Assembly: GCF_932526225.1 (NCBI RefSeq)
Contig: NC_064043.1
Location: 8,671,501 to 8,735,500 of the forward strand
Direction: 5' to 3'
DNA from: Nematostella vectensis
Taxonomy: Eukaryota; Cnidaria; Anthozoa; Actiniaria; Edwardsiidae
Length of the DNA: 64,000 nt
Part shown: piece by piece, positions 23,040 through 34,437 of the stretch
Layout of the letters: every line of letters starts with the position of its first letter
How positions within the stretch are numbered: the first letter of the stretch is position 1
The notes under the pieces: generated by a model
Seen by the model: the letters and a program-made list of their open reading frames with translations, nothing else
Databases searched by the model: none
Told to the model about the DNA's origin: nothing
Translations under genes and position numbers: made by a program

Positions 23040-26000
23040 ATAATGTGTGAAATAATTTATATAGAGGATAAATTTAACAGAATATGTTTAGTTCAAGAAA
23101 ACCCTTATTTTCTTGAAGTAGTGTACCATATATTAAGGATTAGGGGTCATAAGCACCCCCTCTTGAGCTGCAAAGTTAAAAAATATGGAATGTGCACAAA
23201 AAATACTTCTCTTAGACTTCTCTCAAATGCTCCTGTGTGCACATTGCTGATAAAAATGTGAAAATTTATTTTTTTCATCTTTAAGAAGGCGTACCCTGAG
23301 GTGGGGATAGAGCAGGGGCGTACCCTGGGATGGGGGCACCCAGGGGACGCCCTAAGGATTCTGAAATCTCATATACTTTGAGCAAGGATGATAAAGAGGG
23401 GGTAGCAGACTGGGGGGGGAAGGGTTGCGTTTGCCCCACCCCTCCTGTCTGGAAATGATCATCACACATAACATTACTCAGCTGCACATTTGAACTCAGC
23501 TGTTTCTACAAAAAAAACTTTAAATCTTGTTATTCTTTGTTTATTATTACCAACTTGGTTTTCTAAATTTACACGGACTACTTATGATTCCATACATTTT
23601 AATAAAAGCAATATTATGGATTAATGCTATACTACATCTCAGGAATAAATGTGGTGACTTTTAACTTAAATTTTCATTTTTTTACTTGGATATAACCTTA
23701 GCGTAGGGACGACAATTTGATCTTTGAAAAAAGTGAAAAATAGCCATTTCCTTAAAAAAAATCTGTATCCAACTTGCTTGGTTTATTTTGAAAATTTGTT
23801 ATTTTGTTAGACATATTCCATGCATTACTTGACATTCTACTAATAGAATGAAGCTGTAGGGTGGAAAAAATTTCAGACTTATTTATCAAGGGGATTTAGA
23901 CTGAATTGATTTTTTAGTAATTGTAAAAAAAAGTCACGAGATAGAACCAGGGTGTCTGAAAGTCCTGCATATGACTTTCCCTAAGGGGAAAACTCATTCG
24001 ACAGAAAATTCCTCCCTCTTAAAAGATCAAATGGTCATTCCTTAACCAACAGTTTTTTCAACCTAGTGTTCCAAAACATTCAAGATGGAACATAACTGTA
24101 GATAACATGGGTGCCTACGTCCATAGGGTAAATATTGTAAGAAATAAAATAGTTATAGGTAAGCATTCATGGGAAAGGCACTAATGGGTTATTCCTTTAA
24201 ACAAAAGTATCCTAATATAACACTTTTGCAGGAATATGGTAAGAATTTGTTTAGGGTGTGAATTATTAATTTGCTTATATTTAGAAACATTTCTATAGAA
24301 ATATTTCCATTCTGATAATATCCTGCTTTTATTTATTGTATTGTCAAAGTAATTACCCAGATAATGTGCTTTAATGTGCTTTTACGTTTTAGAGGCAGTC
24401 CCATTTTAACTACAAAAACCAAATTAGTGTACCTTACAATGTGGCATGTAAAACCACGAACAACAAAATTATGCATGGAATACTTATTGTCTCCTGGCAA
24501 GTTGCGAGAGTTCAAGCCTTGAGAACTGTCCCTAGTTGACATTTTGCAAATCTCCCAAGTTATTGGTCAAAGCCAGCATTCCATACATATATCCTCTGTT
24601 CATGTTTACTTGTCACACCGTCACACTGTAAAAACAGATTGCAAAATTATAATAAAAACCTCTACAATCAAATAAAACCAACTGCAAGCATGACCTTCAA
24701 TAAAGGGGAATATTTATGGAGAAGTACAAGTGGGCTATCCATTTTACTGCTCCCATTTTCAAGGACAAATCAAATATTGTGAAGACTTAGAAGTGACATA
24801 ACTGGCAAAGAACCTTCCAATATTTTTTATGGGAATATAGGAAGGGAGTTTATGATGAGTCCTGTACAACTGAGTATCCTTATGAACTAGTCCAATCCAA
24901 GCGAGTTCTCTTCAATATCATCATACTTCAGCCCCACTTCTATCACACTTCATGGTTAAAGTATATCACAAAAGACAACAATTGGAAAATACAAGTCCAT
25001 CAAATGACTACTTGCATAACAAAATTGAAATACAGAAAATTGAAATGTATAATTACGGCGTACTCTCTAAGAAGCCCCAAATGACTACATTTTTTTAAAA
25101 ATAAAATAAAGTAAATAAACCCCTGAAGCATATTAAACTTTACCCAGCCACTGCCTTCTGTCTTTGGCAGCCCAATTGTATTTTTTCTTGTTAGCCCATC
25201 ATAAATTATTGTTTTATGACAAACTACCAAGACACCTAGTAGTCCTCAAGTTGCACTTGGGAATTCATGTGTCATACCTATGGGAAACATAAATAGTATC
25301 TGAAAGCCCATAGCCACAGCAGGCCTTGAATTATTGGGGGAGGCACGATACAGAAACATTAAAAAACAATGGGGGGGGACAGCCACGCCCCTACTGGTCA
25401 TTTCCTTATATATTTTTTTAAATATTTGGGGGGGGCACATGCACCCAGTGCCCCACCCCCTGCTTTGGCCCTGTAGCCCTGTGAACATTTACTGGAACAA
25501 TTAACAAGAATGCTAAGCTAACCTGGATTTGTTTTTGAAATGCTTATTGGATTAATTATTTGATCTTCATGAAGCACTGCTGGTTACAATACATAGATTC
25601 TTGCCTTGTGCCTTGAATAAATAGGTGTACACCTGTATACAGCCGAAGGTCCACTTTCGGTTCCCAATGGACATGCTATTTGTAGACGAAACTATGAAAC
25701 ATAAGCTAGATCACTTTGGTACGTAGCCAAATCCGAAGTTACTGCAAAGGCATAAAGAATCCCTTTTGTTCTTTCGGGGTGGTCAGATTTTTTAGAGAAC
25801 TCATTCCCTCCCCCCCCCACCCCCCAAAAGAAAACCTGGGTACAGGCCTAAATGTTACCATTTACTCCCTTGAAAAATCAATATCAAGCAAACTTATTAA
25901 AAAACCCAGATGTGAGACACCTTAACTACATGCAAAAATCTTACACTTGCCACTGGACAACGCAGGCAGGCATACATAGGGTTCGCAGGCTGCAAATAAG

Positions 26001-26287
26001 TAATCTTCGAACCCTATTCTTTTTCCATAACCTACCTATGACTGCCCACCACCCCCCCCCCCCCCCCCCCACAAGTTAATCCTGGGTACACGCCTGAAAT
26101 GATCCAGAAACACAACTCCACAATATCACTTCATGGATGGACAGACCATTGTTTGCTTCTGGGTTTTACAGCTTTTTACTTATTCCTTCCCTTGGGCTGG
26201 AAGCACAGCCAGGTGAAAATATTAGATGCTCATCAAGCAAGTTGTGGCCAGAAGGTTGTCCCCTTCTGTTATCATTATGGCCAAGCT
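23040..26287. other. Intergenic between convergent YIPF5 and the RING E3 gene
   Basis: A 3.2-kb AT-rich stretch without a convincing gene. It should contain both 3' UTRs. Short mobile fragments recur: the words GCGTACCCTGG near 23317 and CCTGGGTAC at about 25838 and 26083, beside C or G runs, belong to the same family as the inverted repeat at 63818-63874. A short inverted-repeat element lies at 25314-25472. Confidence 0.45.
25314..25472 (+). mobile_element. G/C-run MITE-like element, copy A
   Basis: Shares end to end the order of words in copies 39070-39233 and 48365-48534: GGCC-type terminal inverted repeat, G run, ACAGAAACATTAA, CTGGTCATTTCCTTAT, a second G run, GGGGCACATG, CAGTGCCCCACCCCCTGCT, GGCCCTG. 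There is no coding capacity. It is about 160 bp with imperfect terminal inverted repeats, so probably a non-autonomous DNA transposon; superfamily unknown. Confidence 0.7.
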
Positions 26288-29200
26288 TCACGTTCTTACG
26301 GTTGAATCTACAAGATTCGAAGTTGAGCTGGACTGTTCATCTCTTTCCCAGTTCACATCTGCACTGATGTGGAGAACTCTGGCAGATGAATCAGAACTCC
26401 CTAAACAAAGAATAATTAAGTCTGTTTAACAGAGCTGTATGCAAAAGAATTAAACTCAGGACCTTCTTAATTCTGCCCTTGTTACTACAGTTGACTTTAT
26501 ATCTAACAACTTCTTTTTATTTAGCACTTAGCAAACATACACTTGTAGGAAGATGTTTAAAAGCAGCAACAACTTGTACAATAAATTCTATAAATTTGTT
26601 ACAATAACAACCTGCATCTTCACCTCATTTACACATTTCAACAATCTTATATTACTTACTTAACTAGATAATGTTCTTAAAATTGCTAATTTTTCAGATC
26701 CCATTTCTAAATCAACACTCCACTTAACACAAGTTAGATTACAGTGTGGTGTTCATTTAATGAAGTTTAAAATCTTTAATAGACAGATAGCAGTTGGCCT
26801 CTTGTCTTCAGTACAAAAAAACCCTACCCATCCCCCTACTACCAATACCCACCAAATTCAGATGCAGGAGAAATCTTACCAGAGCTCTCCCCTCCGCAAC
26901 TGGGTCGCCTCGATGATTGCAGAGAGCCAGGCTCCACGTCACCCAGGTACAGGACGGGATTGTCGACAGCACTGGCATGGTCCTCGTAGTCTTGAGGCTC
27001 TACTGTGGCCACCTCTATATTACGACTGACCTGGGACTCTGTTGACGAAGGCTAGAAAACAAATTTGACAAAAATTTTACTTCTTTCAGTAATTTGTCAG
27101 TTACAGTATCTCTTTAGTAGGCTCTATTCAAATTTTATCCTTTAAACAAAAGAAAAAATACTCAGTTTTGTATAACTTCAAATGCTTGTATCAGACATTC
27201 ACATGTCAGGGGCGTGGCCTACGGGGCCTGGGCCCACCCCCCCCCCCCCTTTTAGCAGCCAAAAATACAGTAAATATATGAGACATCTAAAATACAGGAG
27301 AAAATGCCTTAGGGGGCCTCCTGTTAAAAATCCTGGCTATACCTAGAACATTCTGGGAAAGGATAGGGGAAGCAAGTTTCAGTCATTTCTTTGTATTTGC
27401 AGGGGGTAGGGGGCAGACACCCTCTTTTTCTTCCAAGTTCTTGGACAAACTCTCCCTTGCTCCCTGCCAGCTATGGCTCTAAGATGGGCTAGCCAAAGGG
27501 CTTAAACATATATTGAATGATTGTGGGTTATACAGTACTAGATGCTTGATTATTACTACTCTAGTACTAGATGCCAGATTTACTACTCACCACGCCCAGT
27601 TCTTTCAGGATGTTGAGCTTGCACATAGGGCACGTGCGGTGTTCCACTAGCCAGGGATCAATACACAATTTATGATACTCATGGCTGCAACAAACAACAA
27701 AATTTGTAAATAACAACACAACATTGTAAATAAATGGTGTGCATAACAAGGACTTCTAGCGCTCTTTCCACTCGAGGCACCCACCTGAAAAACACAATGA
27801 CTTTTCAGGGAAAATCTAATAATACACCATGTTTTTACGCAGAAATCTTATATTAGTTATCAGATGCGTTTGCTTATCGGATAAAAAGATAAACAACTGA
27901 AGCACCTTAGCCTTAACAACTCAAGTCTCAAACCCCTCAGTTTTGTGCCCTGTAGAAAATGCTGTGAAAGGGGGATAGAGGGGGAGAGCCCTAGACTTAG
28001 CAGAACTGCCACAAACTAATAAACTCATAAGTGTATGAAAAGAGTTTTGCATCACCCTTACTTGCATGGTAATATTCGAATAACTTCTCCGCTCTTGTAG
28101 CCATCAAGGCAGACTGGACAGCTATCTATTTCCTCTTCTTCATCCTATACCAAGAGAAAATAAGATCAACTTAAGACACCAAGAGAAAATAACTGTTGGA
28201 TTGTCAATTTAAACAATAACAAAGATATGGCTTATGAACACTCTTTATAACATGTAGCTAAATATTCGGACTCAATATAAAACCATCTTCTTCTGTGTCA
28301 TTAAATGCTAGACATCTAAAAACTAAACTGTGTTTAGAAAAGACATTTTGAGCTATTCAAATTTTGTCAGGCTTATCCTATTAATACCTAGAGATTTAAA
28401 AAGAATGCAACTATCATTAAAACAAGTCATAATTTGCAGGATGGTTAAGTAAATGTTACCTTCTTCACAGTACGAGTTGGGAGCTTTGCTATTGCTTTTT
28501 TGGCAGCAGATGAGAGACGTTTCTGAGAATAAACAAAGAACATGTAAGTAAAAGGAAGGAATGTTATAAAAAATTCTGCTAAATCCTCACTTCCCCTAGG
28601 AAAATAATTGCTTTCAATAATGAAGGACACCTATTTAAATGCAACAAATTGTAATTTGAGCACAGCTATATATAGCTTTTATAGATATTATATTTATTAT
28701 TATTTGTCATTATTTGCATCATTATTCTCTAAGGATATGTTTTATACTAGGTAAATATTGTGAGGCACACTTTATCATATTAATTCATATGTAAAGTTTT
28801 TGGAGCTAAACCACTTTTGTTGGCAGTGGGCAGAACTTTACTTTTCTTACTCATCTGCACTCTCAATGACACAACTAGCCACTTGAGCTATATAAGAAAG
28901 TTTTTTACGATTTCTAAATAAATTCAATAATTGTATGTATGTTGATGAACTTGGAACATTTATAAGTGTCAAGAACAAATTGGAAGTCAGTTTATCCTGG
29001 GGTAAATGCAAATAAGAACATGTCTCAGATGACCTCTCACAGAAGTTATGATAAGCCACTGACTTGTCTAGCCAGAAAAAAAAACCCGCTAGTACTAAGT
29101 ACAAAGTAATGGTTACCATAAGGTAGGATTGAAAAAAAAAAGTAGAAATATTGTATAAATTTTTTTTCCACTGTTTTAAAAAAATACCAATTCACAGTTT

Positions 29201-30608
29201 TTCTTATAAGCATTGCTAAGAATGTTTAATTATTTTACGCATTCATGATTCTGTCGTATGAACAAAATATTTTTGTATAGATTTCACAGTTGGTTGAGAA
29301 GCTTGCTGAGATGTGGAGATCCATACATTTATGGCTGATTTCCAGCTACGAGGGGTAACTCATTTAGGATAATCTGCATATTAAAACACCTTCAGTACAT
29401 TTCAAATATGTTTGGGTTATGGAACAACTGGGTAGATTATAGGCGCAACAACGAGTCGCTTATTAGTGCGATTGTCTCTTCTTTTAACAATCATAACAAT
29501 AACAACACAAATGAGACAAGGGCGTTTTTATTATGAGTTATGCGAATGACGTCAAACGTTTAGCGAAGAATCGGGTGTTTTATATGTAAACCAAAACACT
29601 ACTAGCTCAACGATGTAAAATAAATTATTCTGACTAGCGAGAAAGCAAGACTAAAGCTGAGGTGCTGATTCATGTTTTCTTTTATCCAAATAAGCATCCT
29701 TTGATTAAATGTAGCACAATGAAACTTTGACTAGTAAGTGTTTGCTTCGAATATAGAATGATTGTGACACCTTTTGCTGGATGTACGAATACAGCAAAAC
29801 GAAGGAAAAATAGCTAGGATAACAAGAATTATTTAATTCATAGACGTTAACAGTCTCACGATTATTAGACAAACGAGAAATAAATCGCATCAGGAAGAAA
29901 GTTGATTCTAAGTTTAATTAAATTTTACTACTTTCTTACCTCGGTTTTATCCCTGGCATGAACATAGCGAAACCTCTGAACGTAATAAAACACCAACCAG
30001 GCTAGCGATATTACCATTAACACAATAAACGACACAGAGACGAAGAGAACTGAAGTAGGATTCACCCGCCATTTCGAGTGTTTTTCTCCGACAAGGATCT
30101 CCGCGTAGATGGCTCGCGAATTGTTACGAAGTTTATCGGCTAAATATTCACCCAGTCTTTTCGTTATACTCACAGAAACCAAATTAGGCGCCCCGGCATT
30201 GAGCATGGTAATAACGTCATCAGAGTCTTGAGAATCGTAGATTATAATTGCGGTGGCATTGTATTTAAAAGCGTTTGCGATTTTTGTGTTGAATCTACAG
30301 GATCCTCTTCGCACCAGAGCGATCCAAGGACGGACTTGTACCTCGATGCTAAACTCATCGCAACCGTTTTCGTTGTCTTCGTTCAACGTATAAAGCCAAC
30401 CGCTTGCGTCTTCTTGCATACTATGGGTGCCATAAGCGCCCTTTTTCGATACACTCACATCACAGTGTTTTCTGTGTGGGTCACAATAGGTAATATTCAA
30501 GAGAGCTGTAGTATACTTGTCTTGTTCTTTCTCCTCGGTGAAACTTCGAACAGCTATCACTCGTGCTAGAACCAAAAACACCAAGCAAATCTCTGACGGA
30601 ACTAGCAT
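26288..30608 (-). CDS. RNF130/RNF150: Goliath-type transmembrane E3 ubiquitin ligase (PA domain + RING-H2), 6 exons
   Basis: Coding order: 30608-29940, 28522-28460, 28144-28062, 27684-27591, 27051-26880, 26400-26288; 1194 nt, 397 residues, all phases fit. A signal peptide ([14 protein letters not shown]) is followed by a protease-associated domain ([26 protein letters not shown]), a TM helix near 188-210 ([20 protein letters not shown]), the juxtamembrane [16 protein letters not shown], and a RING-H2. The RING ligands are CPVC, LPCNHEYH, LC and CPMC. The basic block before the RING and the PCMCK-type end ([13 protein letters not shown]) are typical of the Goliath branch rather than RNF13/RNF167. 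These are endosomal E3 ligases that regulate membrane protein turnover. The PA domain with signal and TM sits in a single exon. A CLEAR-type palindrome lies 163 bp upstream of the ATG. Confidence 0.93.
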
Positions 30609-30770
30609 TCTGCTAGTTGAAAGTGTTTCCTAATACCTATTTTTTTCGTTTTTAAGATCTTCAAATTGACATCAAGAGGGTTAGGATGTCGTATTAAAGA
30701 AAAAAGTCATTGCGTAGAAATCAACTAGCGAAAACTTCCGCCATATTGCTTTTATGTTGAGCGGAAAGAT

Positions 30771-30780
30771 GTCACGTGAC
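30771..30780. promoter_or_regulatory. CLEAR-type E-box palindrome GTCACGTGAC upstream of the Goliath-type E3 gene
   Basis: The exact ten-base palindrome GTCACGTGAC lies 163 bp upstream of the minus-strand start codon at 30608. It equals the CLEAR consensus bound by MiT/TFE factors (TFEB, MITF) in vertebrates. A second CACGTG lies at 30805-30810. The stretch CTTCCGCCATATTG at 30735-30748 also resembles adjoining ETS and YY1-type sites read on the minus strand. Use in this animal is inference. Confidence 0.55.
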
Positions 30781-30810
30781 ACTTTGTTTGGGGTTCCGTG
30801 GGGTCACGTG

Positions 30811-32177
30811 GTACGCTTTACAACGATGTTATCCCAATCAACAAGAAACAAAAATTGTCATATTTACATTCTTTGCCGAAACATATTATATTTCAACGTA
30901 AGTGTTTCTTAATCTCAGCCTTTTTTTGCGAGGGGGTCGTACCTGGTCGTCAATCGCTACAAATCGAAACCGATTTGGCAATCGATGAATCGATAAAAAT
31001 CGACGAAAGCTGATTGATTTTTATCGATTGAATTTAAAAATCGTTAAGAACCGACCGCACTTTTTTTATCGATTGATAAAGTATTGTTCGATTCCAAGAG
31101 ACCATGGTCTCTTGTCGATTTTTATCGATGACCCACATGTTTTTGCCTGAATATCACATATTTTATTTTAATTTTCAAACGTTTGGGGACATTTAACGGT
31201 CAGGCAACACATTTGCGACAGCAGTTTCTTATCGTATTTTATTTAGAAAAGATGAAATTCATGGCTTTTGCATGGTCGAGAATCGAGATAAGCCAGTCAA
31301 CTGATTTATATAAACTAAAAATAGATCACCGAAAAGTGCCCAGTTGTGAACGCATGCCAGAATGCCCGCATGCCTTTTTAGGGAAAATACTTTCTTCTTG
31401 GAAAAAGGGCACATACCCACCCGATGTGGCACATTCACTCCTCCGCCCTGTCGGAATCTCTCAGTAGTTGTCATCGAATGGCTGCCCAGTAGAAGTACTA
31501 TGATATCCCAAAAACTTGATATTATCGATTTCCGCACTCTTATTCTCCCTAACGATTTTTAACGATTTCAGATCAATCGATAATCGGTGATTTTTATCGA
31601 TTTGTATCGATATCGACTTTTAACGATTGAGATTAGACCGGGAGTCGTATTAGGGGTAGGCCTTTCTCGATTGTGTTAGTAAAACTGGCATTTAATTTTA
31701 CTAGAAATTCGTTACTAGTTACTGGAATTTACATAAAGCCAAAAAAAATGCCAAAATAATGCCTGATTGAACAGTGATTTCTTAAGAAAATGCCCCTTGA
31801 ATTCCAAACAATGCTTTGTTTTAAACAAACGTACAGTAGGGTCTGGATGGGGGAAGGGGGGGGGGGGTCTGCATGTCGGTTGTCTTTTATAATCTGTAGT
31901 TCGGTAAGAATTATCAGTGTTTGTCGGTAGTCGACGTTATTATGCGCTTTTGTTCCAGATACAGATTGACAGAAAAGTTGATGCAATACAGGAAATACAT
32001 AGTGCAGATTTGGCTGAGTTTGTAGATTGACCATGGAAGTAGAATAAAAATACGGGAAATAATTAAATGTCGGTAGTCGGCAAAAAAATTTTTGTCGCTA
32101 GTTACTAGATGTTTTCATGTTTTGTTGGTAGTCGGTTCCTTTCTATGCCGTTTGTCGCTAGTCGATTAACCAGAATC
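30811..32177. other. Intergenic, rich in ATCGAT-type words
   Basis: Between 30950 and 31640 the words TTTTATCGATT, ATCGATAA and AAAATCG recur on both strands, around a nonrepetitive centre. Between 31880 and 32170 the words GGTAGTCG and GTCGCTAG recur. These look like remnants of one or two interspersed repeats. No terminal repeats or genes could be defined. Confidence 0.4.
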
Positions 32178-32180
32178 TTA

Positions 32181-32888
32181 GGCCCTGGCCAAACGAGGAC
32201 ACATGTTGCCGGAAACATTGGGGAAACATGTTTCCTAAATGTTTCCGCGGGTGGCCAAACGACCACGAAACATCGGGAAACATGTTTCCTTTGCAGCGCC
32301 ACGCACAAAGTCCAGGTCAAGCAGAGCTCCGTAAATATTGAAAAAGCAGACCCGTAGATTAACTTTAATCATTTCTAAGTTGAAAATAATGTTCTGTATA
32401 CACAAGACAATCACGCGAGCTTCTTGGGAGTAGTTTTCTACGGCTATTAAAGTTTAAGACATTAATCCGAACTTGATCATATCTTTGTTGGATATGTCCC
32501 ATAGACATTTCCTATATTCGTAAGACACAATCAAACGCTCTATTTCGTCTGTCCAGAGCCTTTCCCTTTTCTTTGGTCTTTTCTGCAAAACAACGACATC
32601 TTCGTGCGCCATTTTGATTTGGTACACCGCGAGTGTTGACAGGCAACGAGCCTAGAAATTGTTGCCTTGCGTGGCCAAACGAAGATACATTCGGGAAACA
32701 ATGTTTCCACGCGCTTGGAAACATTAAATGTTTATCCCTCGCTGTGGAAACATTTTTTGTGTCCTGGGCGCAAAATTTGTGTCGCGCAACAAATTATGTT
32801 TCCGTGGTGGCCAAACTGGAAAACATTGAGGAAACATGCGCGCGGACAACATGTTTCCGGCAACATGTGTCCTCGTTTGGCCAGGGCC
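32181..32888 (+). mobile_element. Non-autonomous PIF/Harbinger-like DNA transposon (708 bp)
   Basis: The ends are inverted copies beginning GGCCCTGGCCAAACGAGGAC and extending through ACATGTTGCCGGAAACA. The element is flanked by TTA on both sides (32178-32180 and 32889-32891), the 3-bp duplication typical of PIF/Harbinger. Inside, GTGGCCAAACGA and GGAAACATGTTTCC words repeat in both orientations as subterminal repeats. There is no transposase frame. Confidence 0.8.
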
Positions 32889-32920
32889 TTACATTATATG
32901 CTCATACAGTCATATCTTGC

Positions 32921-33232
32921 ATACCGTAAAACTCCGATAATAAGCCCCATCTTTGAAACACAAAAATCCCTCGAATAATAAGCCCCCGCCCCCCTCCCCC
33001 CCCCCAAAACCCGGATATAGCCCCCAGCAGGTTATACTCGAAAGAACAAGTAATGCATGGCTGTTTAATTTCAACGTTATTTTTTCTCAAGTGTTACAAC
33101 CTTTTACAAAGTCTTTTCTTATTGTCCTTTTCGTAGCCGATGTTTGATCAACGATTTTCACTTTTTTGGTCTTCCAGACGCAAAAATCCCTCCAATAATA
33201 AGCCCCCCCGAATATGAGCCCCCCCCCCCCCA

Positions 33233-33263
<31 letters not shown>

Positions 33264-33319
33264 AAAAAGCCTTTGAAAAGTATAAGCCCCGGGGGCTTAT
33301 TATCGGAATTTTATGGTAT
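32921..33319 (+). mobile_element. Small inverted-repeat element with homopolymer centre
   Basis: ATACCGTAAAACTCCGATAA at the left is inverted at the right end as TTATCGGAATTTTATGGTAT. The word AATAATAAGCCCCC is repeated inside, beside long C and A runs (33217-33256). It starts only 32 bp after the Harbinger-like element. No coding capacity and no secure target duplication, so the class is unknown. Confidence 0.7.
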
Positions 33320-34437
33320 CTATAAATAAACAGATGATACTGAATATTTGTCGGGATTTTGCTCTCATACATTTCTTCTTAAACTTCCTTCCTAAGATGG
33401 GGCCAGGGGGGGGGGGGGGGCGTAAAACATAATTTTGCGGGGAAAAACAGAAAAAAGGAAAGCGCGTTGTTTTTAGAAAAGCACCATACTACCAAGAGCG
33501 AAAGAAAAAGAGCGCTAATTTTAAGACAAAACCGCATCACCACTGCAAACCCTCTGCGTTTGAAAGCGCTTAATCATCTCCACTCTATCTCATAACAAAT
33601 ATTTTTTCAACATTCATGCTTTGTGGTTTAAAGCACTTCGCTCGAGTCGAAGTCGCCCTGCAGTTTTTTTGCCGATGAAGTTTAACTGAGGCAAACCGGC
33701 TATGCCATGCTGGCGAGTCCTAATAAGGACGAAACAGCTGTCCATGGTTGCCGAACTGCACGGGTAATAGACTGTGCTAGGGTCCCGTCTTGGCCCGACT
33801 GGTGCCAATGTGTGTATGCTAGTGTGCTTCTAAAGTTCACTTTTACAGGTCGATACAGGAGTGGCGGACGGGAAGGGGCTTATCCCATAGCTAATGATGC
33901 ATGCTATATAACGAGAACAGAACTGGAAGAAAAAAAATGATCAATCCTTAAAAAGTATTGATGAGTAATTGAAAAAAGATAGAGTTAATTACCCTAGGGT
34001 CGGACCTCCAAATCAAATGAAACAAAAAAGAAACAAGATATGCAGTATTGCAGCTAAATAAAGCTTTACGGCTAAGATGACGATTTCGGCCAAACCAAAC
34101 CTAACCCTAATTGTGTATTTCTATTATTTCCTTAATGAAAATATAACCCATTCATTCCTGATGAATGGGAGAAACAGACTGAAAATAGAAACCTCCACCC
34201 CCCTCTGGCCCCTCGCTATTTCAAGTCAAGTATTTTGTTCGCGGGGGTTCTTTCGAAGCAAATAACATACACCCCATTTCAACGCATGCGCACCACCAAT
34301 ATTTGAACACCGTTCGGCTAGCGAAACGGAAAATAAACAGACTTTTGGCTTTCTTCCTTACACCTCGCTAAGTGAAGCTTGTGAAATAACAAATTGTATT
34401 TAGTCTTATTGTGAGCTGAGAACTAGACGGCGACAGT
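33320..34437. other. Intergenic upstream of the first CUB gene
   Basis: Apart from the hammerhead-like motif at 33698-33752 and a G run at 33404-33420, nothing is recognised. The segment 33600-33930 around the motif is less AT-rich than its surroundings and may be the body of one decayed retroelement. The last few hundred bases presumably hold the CUB gene promoter. Confidence 0.35.
33698..33752 (+). ncRNA. Hammerhead-ribozyme-like (type I) motif, degenerate core
   Basis: Reading 5'-3': GGC (33698-33700), internal loop, CCATG (stem I), CTGGCGA (core), GTCC-TAATAA-GGAC (stem II with loop), GAAA (core), CAGCTGTC with a palindromic minimal stem III and the expected cleavage triplet GTC ending at 33742, then CATGG and GCC closing stem I. 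All parts are in hammerhead order with correct pairing. The core differs from CUGANGA in having G where the sixth-position A is normally invariant, so this copy may be weak or dead. Short type I hammerheads with tiny stem III are known from Penelope-like elements and retrozymes. No RT is visible nearby. Confidence 0.6.

Noticed and set aside
32105-32978. Short open frames on both strands in the Harbinger-like element
   Set aside because: None resembles a transposase or MYB-like protein and they follow the palindromic words. The element is non-autonomous.
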